Assembly: GCA_030533445.1 (NCBI GenBank)
Contig: JARPUW010000261.1
Location: forward strand, 310,001 to 374,000
Source: Cyprinodon diabolis
Taxonomy: Eukaryota; Chordata; Actinopteri; Cyprinodontiformes; Cyprinodontidae
Length of the DNA stretch: 64,000 nt
Direction: 5' to 3'
Below, in pieces: positions 24,924-36,268 of this stretch (within the stretch, counting starts at the first letter, position 1; each line of letters begins with the position of its first letter). Position numbers and translations under genes: made by a program. The notes under the pieces were generated by a model. The model saw only the letters and a list, made by a program, of their open reading frames with translations. It was not told the origin of the DNA and searched no databases.

Positions 24924-26518
24924 ATGATTGCCAGAAAAGATCATGGCTGTATCATTAATGGTTTGTCTGTTACAACTCCAGAGGCCAAAATGGCATTATC
25001 TCACTGTGAAATGAGCGTTTTGGCCTCAACTTCTGTTTTGAAGCTTGGAACCATAAACATCTGCTCAAATCTACTTTATATTGTTAGTTTTCAGCTCTAG
25101 ATGATTGCCAGAAAAGATCATGGCTGTATCATTAATGGTTTGTCCGTTACAACTCCAGAGGCCAAAATGGCATTATCTCACTGTGAAATGAGCGTTTTGG
25201 CCTCAACTTCTGATTTGAAGCTTGGAAGCAAAAACATCTGCTCAAATCTACTTTATATTGTTAGTTTTCAGCTCTAGATGATTGCCAGAAAAGATCATGG
25301 CTGTATCATTAATGGTTTGTCTGTTACAACTCCAGAGGCCAAAATGGCATTATCTCACTGTGAAAAGAGCGTTTTGGCCTCAACCTTCTGTTTTGAAGCT
25401 TGGAACCAAAAACATCTGCTCAAATCTACTTTATATTGTTAGTTTTCAGCTCTAGATGATTGCCAGAAAAGATCATGGCTGTATCATTAATGGTTTGTCT
25501 GTTACAACTCCAGAGGCCAAAATGGCATTATCTCACTGTGAAATGAGCGTTTTGGCCTCAACTTCTGTTTTGAAGCTTGGAACCATAAACATCTGCTCAA
25601 ATCTACTTTATATTGTTAGTTTTCAGCTCTAGATGATTGCCAGAAAAGATCATGGCTGTATCATTAATGGTTTGTCCGTTACAACTCCAGAGGCCAAAAT
25701 GGCATTATCTCACTGTGAAAAGAGCGTTTTGGCCTCAACTTCTGTTTTGAAGCTTGGAACCAAAAACATCTGCTCAAATCTACTTTATATTGTTAGTTTT
25801 AAGCTCTAGATGATTGCCAGAAAAGATCATGGCTGTATCATTAATGGTTTGTCTGTTACAACTCCAGAGGCCAAAATGGTATTATCTCACTGTGAAATGA
25901 GCGTTTTGGCCTCAACTTCTGTTTTGAAGCTTGGAAGCAAAAACATCTGCTCAAATCTACTTTATATTGTTAGTTTTCAGCTCTAGATGATTGCCAGAAA
26001 AGATCATGGCTGTATCATTAATGGTTTGTCCGTTACAACTCCAGAGGCCAAAATGGCATTATCTCACTGTGAAAAGAGCGTTTTGGCCTCAACTTCTGTT
26101 TTGAAGCTTGGAACCAAAAACATCTGCTCAAATCTATTTTATATTGTTAGTTTTCAGCTCTAGATGATTGCCAGAAAAGATCATGGCTGTATCATTAATG
26201 GTTTGTCTGTTACAACTCCAGAGGCCAAAATGGCATTATCTCACTGTGAAATGAGCGTTTTGGCCTCAACTTCTGATTTGAAGCTTGGAAGCAAAAACAT
26301 CTGCTCAAATCTACTTTATATTGTTAGTTTTCAGCTCTAGATGATTGCCAGAAAAGATCATGGCTGTATCATTAATGGTTTGTCTGTTACAACTCCAGAG
26401 GCCAAAATGGCATTATCTCACTGTGAAAAGAGCGTTTTGGCCTCAACCTTCTGTTTTGAAGCTTGGAACCAAAAACATCTGCTCAAATCTACTTTATATT
26501 GTTAGTTTTCAGCTCTAG
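24924..26518. repeat. 9-mer higher-order repeat, copy 1 (1,595 bp)
   Basis: Nine monomers: C, D, B, C, F (ending TTAAGC), E with AGC, F with C151T, A and B. The next copy starts at 26,519. The CCG of the F unit recurs 1,595 bp later (25,676 and 27,271). The length equals nine 177-bp units plus the two extra bases of the two B units, so the period is exactly accounted for. Confidence 0.93.
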
Positions 26519-28113
26519 ATGATTGCCAGAAAAGATCATGGCTGTATCATTAATGGTTTGTCTGTTATAACTCCAGAGGCCAAAATGGCATTATCTCACT
26601 GTGAAATGAGCGTTTTGGCCTCAACTTCTGTTTTGAAGCTTGGAACCATAAACATCTGCTCAAATCTACTTTATATTGTTAGTTTTCAGCTCTAGATGAT
26701 TGCCAGAAAAGATCATGGCTGTATCATTAATGGTTTGTCCGTTACAACTCCAGAGGCCAAAATGGCATTATCTCACTGTGAAATGAGCGTTTTGGCCTCA
26801 ACTTCTGATTTGAAGCTTGGAAGCAAAAACATCTGCTCAAATCTACTTTATATTGTTAGTTTTCAGCTCTAGATGATTGCCAGAAAAGATCATGGCTGTA
26901 TCATTAATGGTTTGTCTGTTACAACTCCAGAGGCCAAAATGGCATTATCTCACTGTGAAAAGAGCGTTTTGGCCTCAACCTTCTGTTTTGAAGCTTGGAA
27001 CCAAAAACATCTGCTCAAATCTACTTTATATTGTTAGTTTTCAGCTCTAGATGATTGCCAGAAAAGATCATGGCTGTATCATTAATGGTTTGTCTGTTAC
27101 AACTCCAGAGGCCAAAATGGCATTATCTCACTGTGAAATGAGCGTTTTGGCCTCAACTTCTGTTTTGAAGCTTGGAACCATAAACATCTGCTCAAATCTA
27201 CTTTATATTGTTAGTTTTCAGCTCTAGATGATTGCCAGAAAAGATCATGGCTGTATCATTAATGGTTTGTCCGTTACAACTCCAGAGGCCAAAATGGCAT
27301 TATCTCACTGTGAAAAGAGCGTTTTGGCCTCAACTTCTGTTTTGAAGCTTGGAACCAAAAACATCTGCTCAAATCTACTTTATATTGTTAGTTTTAAGCT
27401 CTAGATGATTGCCAGAAAAGATCATGGCTGTATCATTAATGGTTTGTCTGTTACAACTCCAGAGGCCAAAATGGTATTATCTCACTGTGAAATGAGCGTT
27501 TTGGCCTCAACTTCTGTTTTGAAGCTTGGAAGCAAAAACATCTGCTCAAATCTACTTTATATTGTTAGTTTTCAGCTCTAGATGATTGCCAGAAAAGATC
27601 ATGGCTGTATCATTAATGGTTTGTCCGTTACAACTCCAGAGGCCAAAATGGCATTATCTCACTGTGAAAAGAGCGTTTTGGCCTCAACTTCTGTTTTGAA
27701 GCTTGGAACCAAAAACATCTGCTCAAATCTATTTTATATTGTTAGTTTTCAGCTCTAGATGATTGCCAGAAAAGATCATGGCTGTATCATTAATGGTTTG
27801 TCTGTTACAACTCCAGAGGCCAAAATGGCATTATCTCACTGTGAAATGAGCGTTTTGGCCTCAACTTCTGATTTGAAGCTTGGAAGCAAAAACATCTGCT
27901 CAAATCTACTTTATATTGTTAGTTTTCAGCTCTAGATGATTGCCAGAAAAGATCATGGCTGTATCATTAATGGTTTGTCTGTTACAACTCCAGAGGCCAA
28001 AATGGCATTATCTCACTGTGAAAAGAGCGTTTTGGCCTCAACCTTCTGTTTTGAAGCTTGGAACCAAAAACATCTGCTCAAATCTACTTTATATTGTTAG
28101 TTTTCAGCTCTAG
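26519..28113. repeat. 9-mer higher-order repeat, copy 2 (1,595 bp)
   Basis: The same order as 24,924-26,518, but the first unit carries TATAACTCC. The unit that would open a third copy, at 28,114, also has TATAACTCC and then departs (ATAAATATC, TCATATC, GTG start of the next unit). The third round was therefore replaced by the 24-mer type. The last three units (27,582-28,113) also serve as the first three of zone 6. Confidence 0.93.
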
Positions 28114-31100
28114 ATGATTGCCAGAAAAGATCATGGCTGTATCATTAATGGTTTGTCTGTTATAACTCCAGAGGCCAAAATGGCATTATCTCACTGTGAA
28201 ATGAGCGTTTTGGCCTCAACTTCTGTTTTGAAGCTTGGAACCATAAATATCTGCTCATATCTACTTTATATTGTTAGTTTTCAGCTCTAGGTGATTGCCA
28301 GAAAAGATCATGGCTGTATCATTAATGGTTTGTCTGTTACAACTCCAGAGGCCAAAAAGGCATTATCTCACTATGAAATGAGCGTTTTGGCCTCAACTTC
28401 TGATTTGAAGCTTGGAAGCAAAAACATCTGCTCAAATCTACTTTATATTGTTAGTTTTCAGCTCTAGATGATTGCCAGAAAAGATCATGGCTGTATCATT
28501 AATGGTTTGTCTGTTAATACTCCAGAGGCCAAAATGGCATTATCTCACTGTGAAATGAGCGTTTTGGCCTCAACTTCTGATTTGAAGCTTGGAAGCAAAA
28601 ACATCTGCTCAAATCTACTTTATATTGTTAGTTTTCAGCTCTAGATGATTGCCAGAAAAGATTATGGCTGTATCATTAATGTTTTGTCTGTTACAACTCC
28701 AGAGGCCAAAATGGCATTATCTCACTGTGAAATGAGCGTTTTGGCCTCAACTTCTGATTTGAAGCTTGGAAGCAAAAACTTCTGCTCAAATCTACTTTAT
28801 ATTGTTAGTTTTCAGTTCTAGATGATTGCCAGAAAAGATCATGGCTGTATCAGTAATGGTTTGTCTGTTACAACTCCAGAGGCCAAAATGGCATTATCTC
28901 ACTGTGAAATGAGCGTTTTGGCCTCAACTTCTGATTTGAAGCTTGGAAGCAAAAACATCTGCTCAAATCTACTTTATATTGTTAGTTTTCAGCTCTAGAT
29001 GATTGCCAGAAAAGATCATGGCTGTATCATTAATGGTTTGTCTGTTACAACTCCAGAGGCCAAAATGGCATTATCTCACTGTGAAAAGAGCGTTTTGGCC
29101 TCAACCTTCTGATTTGAAGCTTGAAAAAAAAACATCTGCTCAAATCTACTTTATATTGTTAGTTTTCAGCTCTAGATGATTGCCAGAAAAGATCATGGCT
29201 GTATCATTAATGGTTTGTCTGTTACAACTCCAGAGGCCAAAATGGCATTATCTCACTGTGAAAAGAGCGTTTTGGCCTCAACCTTCTGATTTGAAGCTTG
29301 GAACCAAAAACATCTGCTCAAATCTACTTTATATTGTTAGTTTTCAGCTCTAGATGATTGCCAGAAAAGATCATGGCTGTATCATTAATGGTTTGTCTGT
29401 TACAACTCCAGAGGCCAAAATGGCATTATCTCACTGTGAAATGAGCGTTTTGGCCTCAACTTCTGTTTTGAAGCTTGGAACCATAAACATCTGCTCAAAT
29501 CTACTTTATATTGTTAGTTTTCAGCTCTAGATGATTGCCAGAAAAGATCATGGCTGTATCATTAATGGTTTGTCCGTTACAACTCCAGAGGCCAAAATGG
29601 CATTATCTCACTGTGAAATGAGCGTTTTGGCCTCAACTTCTGATTTGAAGCTTGGAAGCAAAAACATCTGCTCAAATCTACTTTATATTGTTAGTTTTCA
29701 GCTCTAGATGATTGCCAGAAAAGATCATGGCTGTATCATTAATGGTTTGTCTGTTACAACTCCAGAGGCCAAAATGGCATTATCTCACTGTGAAAAGAGC
29801 GTTTTGGCCTCAACCTTCTGTTTTGAAGCTTGGAACCAAAAACATCTGCTCAAATCTACTTTATATTGTTAGTTTTCAGCTCTAGATGATTGCCAGAAAA
29901 GATCATGGCTGTATCATTAATGGTTTGTCTGTTACAACTCCAGAGGCCAAAATGGCATTATCTCACTGTGAAATGAGCGTTTTGGCCTCAACTTCTGTTT
30001 TGAAGCTTGGAACCATAAACATCTGCTCAAATCTACTTTATATTGTTAGTTTTCAGCTCTAGATGATTGCCAGAAAAGATCATGGCTGTATCATTAATGG
30101 TTTGTCCGTTACAACTCCAGAGGCCAAAATGGCATTATCTCACTGTGAAATGAGCGTTTTGGCCTCAACTTCTGATTTGAAGCTTGGAAGCAAAAACATC
30201 TGCTCAAATCTACTTTATATTGTTAGTTTTCAGCTCTAGATGATTGCCAGAAAAGATCATGGCTGTATCATTAATGGTTTGTCTGTTACAACTCCAGAGG
30301 CCAAAATGGCATTATCTCACTGTGAAAAGAGCGTTTTGGCCTCAACCTTCTGTTTTGAAGCTTGGAACCAAAAACATCTGCTCAAATCTACTTTATATTG
30401 TTAGTTTTCAGCTCTAGATGATTGCCAGAAAAGATCATGGCTGTATCATTAATGGTTTGTCTGTTACAACTCCAGAGGCCAAAATGGCATTATCTCACTG
30501 TGAAATGAGCGTTTTGGCCTCAACTTCTGTTTTGAAGCTTGGAACCATAAACATCTGCTCAAATCTACTTTATATTGTTAGTTTTCAGCTCTAGATGATT
30601 GCCAGAAAAGATCATGGCTGTATCATTAATGGTTTGTCCGTTACAACTCCAGAGGCCAAAATGGCATTATCTCACTGTGAAATGAGCGTTTTGGCCTCAA
30701 CTTCTGATTTGAAGCTTGGAAGCAAAAACATCTGCTCAAATCTACTTTATATTGTTAGTTTTCAGCTCTAGATGATTGCCAGAAAACATCATGGCTGTAT
30801 CATTAATGGTTTGTCTGTTACAACTCCAGAGGCCAAAATGGCATTATCTCACTGTGAAATGAGCGTTTTGGCCTCAACTTCTGATTTGAAGCTTGGAAGC
30901 AAAAACATCTGCTCAAATCTACTTTATATTGTTAGTTTTCAGCTCTAGATGATTGCCAGAAAAGATTATGGCTGTATCATTAATGGTTTGTCTGTTACAA
31001 CTCCAGAGGCCAAAATGGCATTATCTCACTGTGAAATGAGCGTTTTGGCCTCAACTTCTGATTTGAAGCTTGGAAGCAAAAACATCTGCTCAAATCTACT

Positions 31101-31835
31101 TTATATTGTTAGTTTTCAGCTCTAGATGATTGCCAGAAAAGATCATGGCTGTATCATTAATGGTTTGTCTGTTACAACTCCAGAGGCCAAAATGGCATTA
31201 TCTCACTGTGAAAAGATCGTTTTGGCCTCAACCTTCTGATTTGAAGCTTGAAACCAAAAACATCTGCTCAAATCTACTTTATATTGTTAGTTTTCAGCTC
31301 TAGATGATTGCCAGAAAAGATCATGGCTGTATCATTAATGGTTTGTCTGTTACAACTCCAGAGGCCAAAATGGCATTATCTCACTGTGAAAAGAGCGTTT
31401 TGGCCTCAACCTTCTGATTTGAAGCTTGGAACCAAAAACATCTGCTCAAATCTACTTTATATTGTTAGTTTTCAGCTCTAGATGATTGCCAGAAAAGATC
31501 ATGGCTGTATCATTAATGGTTTGTCTGTTACAACTCCAGAGGCCAAAATGGCATTATCTCACTGTGAAATGAGCGTTTTGGCCTCAACTTCTGTTTTGAA
31601 GCTTGGAACCATAAACATCTTCTCAAATCTACTTTATATTGTTAGTTTTCAGCTCTAGATGATTGCCAGAAAAGATCATGGCTGTATCATTAATGGTTTG
31701 TCTGTTACAACTCCAGAGGCCAAAAAGGCATTATCTCACTATGAAATGAGCGTTTTGGCCTCAACTTCTGATTTAAAGCTTGGAAGCAAAAACATCTGCT
31801 CAAATCTACTTTATATTGTTAGTTTTCAGCTCTAG
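27582..31835. repeat. 24-mer higher-order repeat (4,254 bp)
   Basis: Twenty-four monomers from an F with C151T. They continue through A, B, TATAACTCC, AAAAAGG, TTAATAC, GATTATGG/AATGTTTTG, TCAGTAATGG, the poly-A unit and three B-C-D trimers. The last six units are CATCATGG, GATTATGG, GATCG, B', C with ATCTTCTC and an AAAAAGG unit with GATTTAAAGC (31,774). The following copy at 31,836 matches it but has one more monomer. The stretch from TATAACTCC to the trimers is clearly related to 3,827-5,952 of the 33-mer, though here GAGCG is intact where zone 1 has GAGAG. Confidence 0.94.
29176..30771. repeat. B-C-D trimer, three tandem copies (1,596 bp)
   Basis: Three successive 532-bp trimers. Their starts are at 29,176 (B'), 29,708 (B) and 30,240 (B), each followed by C and D. 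The AACCTTC insertion sites of the last two are 532 bp apart (29,811 and 30,343). The same three rounds occur at 33,609-35,204. The homologous slot in the 33-mer holds only two rounds. Confidence 0.92.
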
Positions 31836-34800
31836 ATGATTGCCAGAAAAGATCATGGCTGTATCATTAATGGTTTGTCCGTTACAACTCCAGAGGCCAA
31901 AATGGCATTATCTCACTGTGAAAAGAGCGTTTTGGCCTCAACTTCTGTTTTGAAGCTTGGAACCAAAAACATCTGCTCAAATCTATTTTATATTGTTAGT
32001 TTTCAGCTCTAGATGATTGCCAGAAAAGATCATGGCTGTATCATTAATGGTTTGTCTGTTACAACTCCAGTGGCCAAAATGGCATTATATCACTGTGAAA
32101 AGAGCGTTTTGGCCTCAACCTTCTGATTTGAAGCTTGGAACCAAAAACATCTGCTCAAATCTACTTTATATTGTTAGTTTTCAGCTCTAGATGATTGCCA
32201 GAAAAGATCATGGCTGTATCATTAATGGTTTGTCTGTTACAACTCCAGAGGCCAAAATGGCATTATCTCACTGTGAAATGAGCGTTTTGGCCTCAACTTC
32301 TGATTTGAAGCTTGGAAGCAAAAACATCTGCTCAAATCTACTTTATATTGTTAGTTTTCAGCTCTAGATGATTGCCAGAAAAGATCATGGCTGTATCATT
32401 AATGGTTTGTCTGTTACAACTCCAGAGGCCAAAATGGCATTATCTCACTGTGAAAAGAGCGTTTTGGCCTCAACCTTCTGTTTTGAAGCTTGGAACCAAA
32501 AACATCTGCTCAAATCTACTTTATATTGTTAGTTTTCAGCTCTAGATGATTGCCAGAAAAGATCATGGCTGTATCATTAATGGTTTGTCTGTTATAACTC
32601 CAGAGGCCAAAATGGCATTATCTCACTGTGAAATGAGCGTTTTGGCCTCAACTTCTGTTTTGAAGCTTGGAACCATAAATATCTGCTCATATCTACTTTA
32701 TATTGTTAGTTTTCAGCTCTAGGTGATTGCCAGAAAAGATCATGGCTGTATCATTAATGGTTTGTCTGTTACAACTCCAGAGGCCAAAAAGGCATTATCT
32801 CACTATGAAATGAGCGTTTTGGCCTCAACTTCTGATTTGAAGCTTGGAAGCAAAAACATCTGCTCAAATCTACTTTATATTGTTAGTTTTCAGCTCTAGA
32901 TGATTGCCAGAAAAGATCATGGCTGTATCATTAATGGTTTGTCTGTTAATACTCCAGAGGCCAAAATGGCATTATCTCACTGTGAAATGAGCGTTTTGGC
33001 CTCAACTTCTGATTTGAAGCTTGGAAGCAAAAACATCTGCTCAAATCTACTTTATATTGTTAGTTTTCAGCTCTAGATGATTGCCAGAAAAGATTATGGC
33101 TGTATCATTAATGTTTTGTCTGTTACAACTCCAGAGGCCAAAATGGCATTATCTCACTGTGAAATGAGCGTTTTGGCCTCAACTTCTGATTTGAAGCTTG
33201 GAAGCAAAAACTTCTGCTCAAATCTACTTTATATTGTTAGTTTTCAGTTCTAGATGATTGCCAGAAAAGATCATGGCTGTATCAGTAATGGTTTGTCTGT
33301 TACAACTCCAGAGGCCAAAATGGCATTATCTCACTGTGAAATGAGCGTTTTGGCCTCAACTTCTGATTTGAAGCTTGGAAGCAAAAACATCTGCTCAAAT
33401 CTACTTTATATTGTTAGTTTTCAGCTCTAGATGATTGCCAGAAAAGATCATGGCTGTATCATTAATGGTTTGTCTGTTACAACTCCAGAGGCCAAAATGG
33501 CATTATCTCACTGTGAAAAGAGCGTTTTGGCCTCAACCTTCTGATTTGAAGCTTGAAAAAAAAAACATCTGCTCAAATCTACTTTATATTGTTAGTTTTC
33601 AGCTCTAGATGATTGCCAGAAAAGATCATGGCTGTATCATTAATGGTTTGTCTGTTACAACTCCAGAGGCCAAAATGGCATTATCTCACTGTGAAAAGAG
33701 CGTTTTGGCCTCAACCTTCTGATTTGAAGCTTGGAACCAAAAACATCTGCTCAAATCTACTTTATATTGTTAGTTTTCAGCTCTAGATGATTGCCAGAAA
33801 AGATCATGGCTGTATCATTAATGGTTTGTCTGTTACAACTCCAGAGGCCAAAATGGCATTATCTCACTGTGAAATGAGCGTTTTGGCCTCAACTTCTGTT
33901 TTGAAGCTTGGAACCATAAACATCTGCTCAAATCTACTTTATATTGTTAGTTTTCAGCTCTAGATGATTGCCAGAAAAGATCATGGCTGTATCATTAATG
34001 GTTTGTCCGTTACAACTCCAGAGGCCAAAATGGCATTATCTCACTGTGAAATGAGCGTTTTGGCCTCAACTTCTGATTTGAAGCTTGGAAGCAAAAACAT
34101 CTGCTCAAATCTACTTTATATTGTTAGTTTTCAGCTCTAGATGATTGCCAGAAAAGATCATGGCTGTATCATTAATGGTTTGTCTGTTACAACTCCAGAG
34201 GCCAAAATGGCATTATCTCACTGTGAAAAGAGCGTTTTGGCCTCAACCTTCTGTTTTGAAGCTTGGAACCAAAAACATCTGCTCAAATCTACTTTATATT
34301 GTTAGTTTTCAGCTCTAGATGATTGCCAGAAAAGATCATGGCTGTATCATTAATGGTTTGTCTGTTACAACTCCAGAGGCCAAAATGGCATTATCTCACT
34401 GTGAAATGAGCGTTTTGGCCTCAACTTCTGTTTTGAAGCTTGGAACCATAAACATCTGCTCAAATCTACTTTATATTGTTAGTTTTCAGCTCTAGATGAT
34501 TGCCAGAAAAGATCATGGCTGTATCATTAATGGTTTGTCCGTTACAACTCCAGAGGCCAAAATGGCATTATCTCACTGTGAAATGAGCGTTTTGGCCTCA
34601 ACTTCTGATTTGAAGCTTGGAAGCAAAAACATCTGCTCAAATCTACTTTATATTGTTAGTTTTCAGCTCTAGATGATTGCCAGAAAAGATCATGGCTGTA
34701 TCATTAATGGTTTGTCTGTTACAACTCCAGAGGCCAAAATGGCATTATCTCACTGTGAAAAGAGCGTTTTGGCCTCAACCTTCTGTTTTGAAGCTTGGAA

Positions 34801-36268
34801 CCAAAAACATCTGCTCAAATCTACTTTATATTGTTAGTTTTCAGCTCTAGATGATTGCCAGAAAAGATCATGGCTGTATCATTAATGGTTTGTCTGTTAC
34901 AACTCCAGAGGCCAAAATGGCATTATCTCACTGTGAAATGAGCGTTTTGGCCTCAACTTCTGTTTTGAAGCTTGGAACCATAAACATCTGCTCAAATCTA
35001 CTTTATATTGTTAGTTTTCAGCTCTAGATGATTGCCAGAAAAGATCATGGCTGTATCATTAATGGTTTGTCCGTTACAACTCCAGAGGCCAAAATGGCAT
35101 TATCTCACTGTGAAATGAGCGTTTTGGCCTCAACTTCTGATTTGAAGCTTGGAAGCAAAAACATCTGCTCAAATCTACTTTATATTGTTAGTTTTCAGCT
35201 CTAGATGATTGCCAGAAAACATCATGGCTGTATCATTAATGGTTTGTCTGTTACAACTCCAGAGGCCAAAATGGCATTATCTCACTGTGAAATGAGCGTT
35301 TTGGCCTCAACTTCTGATTTGAAGCTTGGAAGCAAAAACATCTGCTCAAATCTACTTTATATTGTTAGTTTTCAGCTCTAGATGATTGCCAGAAAAGATT
35401 ATGGCTGTATCATTAATGGTTTGTCTGTTACAACTCCAGAGGCCAAAATGGCATTATCTCACTGTGAAATGAGCGTTTTGGCCTCAACTTCTGATTTGAA
35501 GCTTGGAAGCAAAAACATCTGCTCAAATCTACTTTATATTGTTAGTTTTCAGCTCTAGATGATTGCCAGAAAAGATCATGGCTGTATCATTAATGGTTTG
35601 TCTGTTACAACTCCAGAGGCCAAAATGGCATTATCTCACTGTGAAAAGATCGTTTTGGCCTCAACCTTCTGATTTGAAGCTTGAAACCAAAAACATCTGC
35701 TCAAATCTACTTTATATTGTTAGTTTTCAGCTCTAGATGATTGCCAGAAAAGATCATGGCTGTATCATTAATGGTTTGTCTGTTACAACTCCAGAGGCCA
35801 AAATGGCATTATCTCACTGTGAAAAGAGCGTTTTGGCCTCAACCTTCTGATTTGAAGCTTGGAACCAAAAACATCTGCTCAAATCTACTTTATATTGTTA
35901 GTTTTCAGCTCTAGATGATTGCCAGAAAAGATCATGGCTGTATCATTAATGGTTTGTCTGTTACAACTCCAGAGGCCAAAATGGCATTATCTCACTGTGA
36001 AATGAGCGTTTTGGCCTCAACTTCTGTTTTGAAGCTTGGAACCATAAACATCTTCTCAAATCTACTTTATATTGTTAGTTTTCAGCTCTAGATGATTGCC
36101 AGAAAAGATCATGGCTGTATCATTAATGGTTTGTCTGTTACAACTCCAGAGGCCAAAAAGGCATTATCTCACTATGAAATGAGCGTTTTGGCCTCAACTT
36201 CTGATTTAAAGCTTGGAAGCAAAAACATCTGCTCAAATCTACTTTATATTGTTAGTTTTCAGCTCTAG
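31836..36268. repeat. 25-mer higher-order repeat (4,433 bp)
   Basis: The second copy of the zone 6 HOR. It has the same 24 units as 27,582-31,835 plus one 178-bp GTGGCC unit at 32,013-32,190, and one more A in the poly-A unit near 33,556. Together these explain the length difference of 179 bp exactly. Markers downstream of the poly-A unit are 4,433 bp from their counterparts (GATCG at 31,216 and 35,649). The GATTTAAAGC marker is present in both copies (31,774 and 36,208). Confidence 0.94.
32013..32190 (+). repeat. Extra monomer in the second zone 6 HOR
   Basis: A 178-bp GTGGCC/ATATCAC unit between F with C151T and A. It is absent at the matching place at 27,759. Because F-GTGGCC-A-B order also occurs at 21,554, loss from the 24-mer copy is a simpler explanation than gain here. 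Direction cannot be proved from this window alone. Confidence 0.88.
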
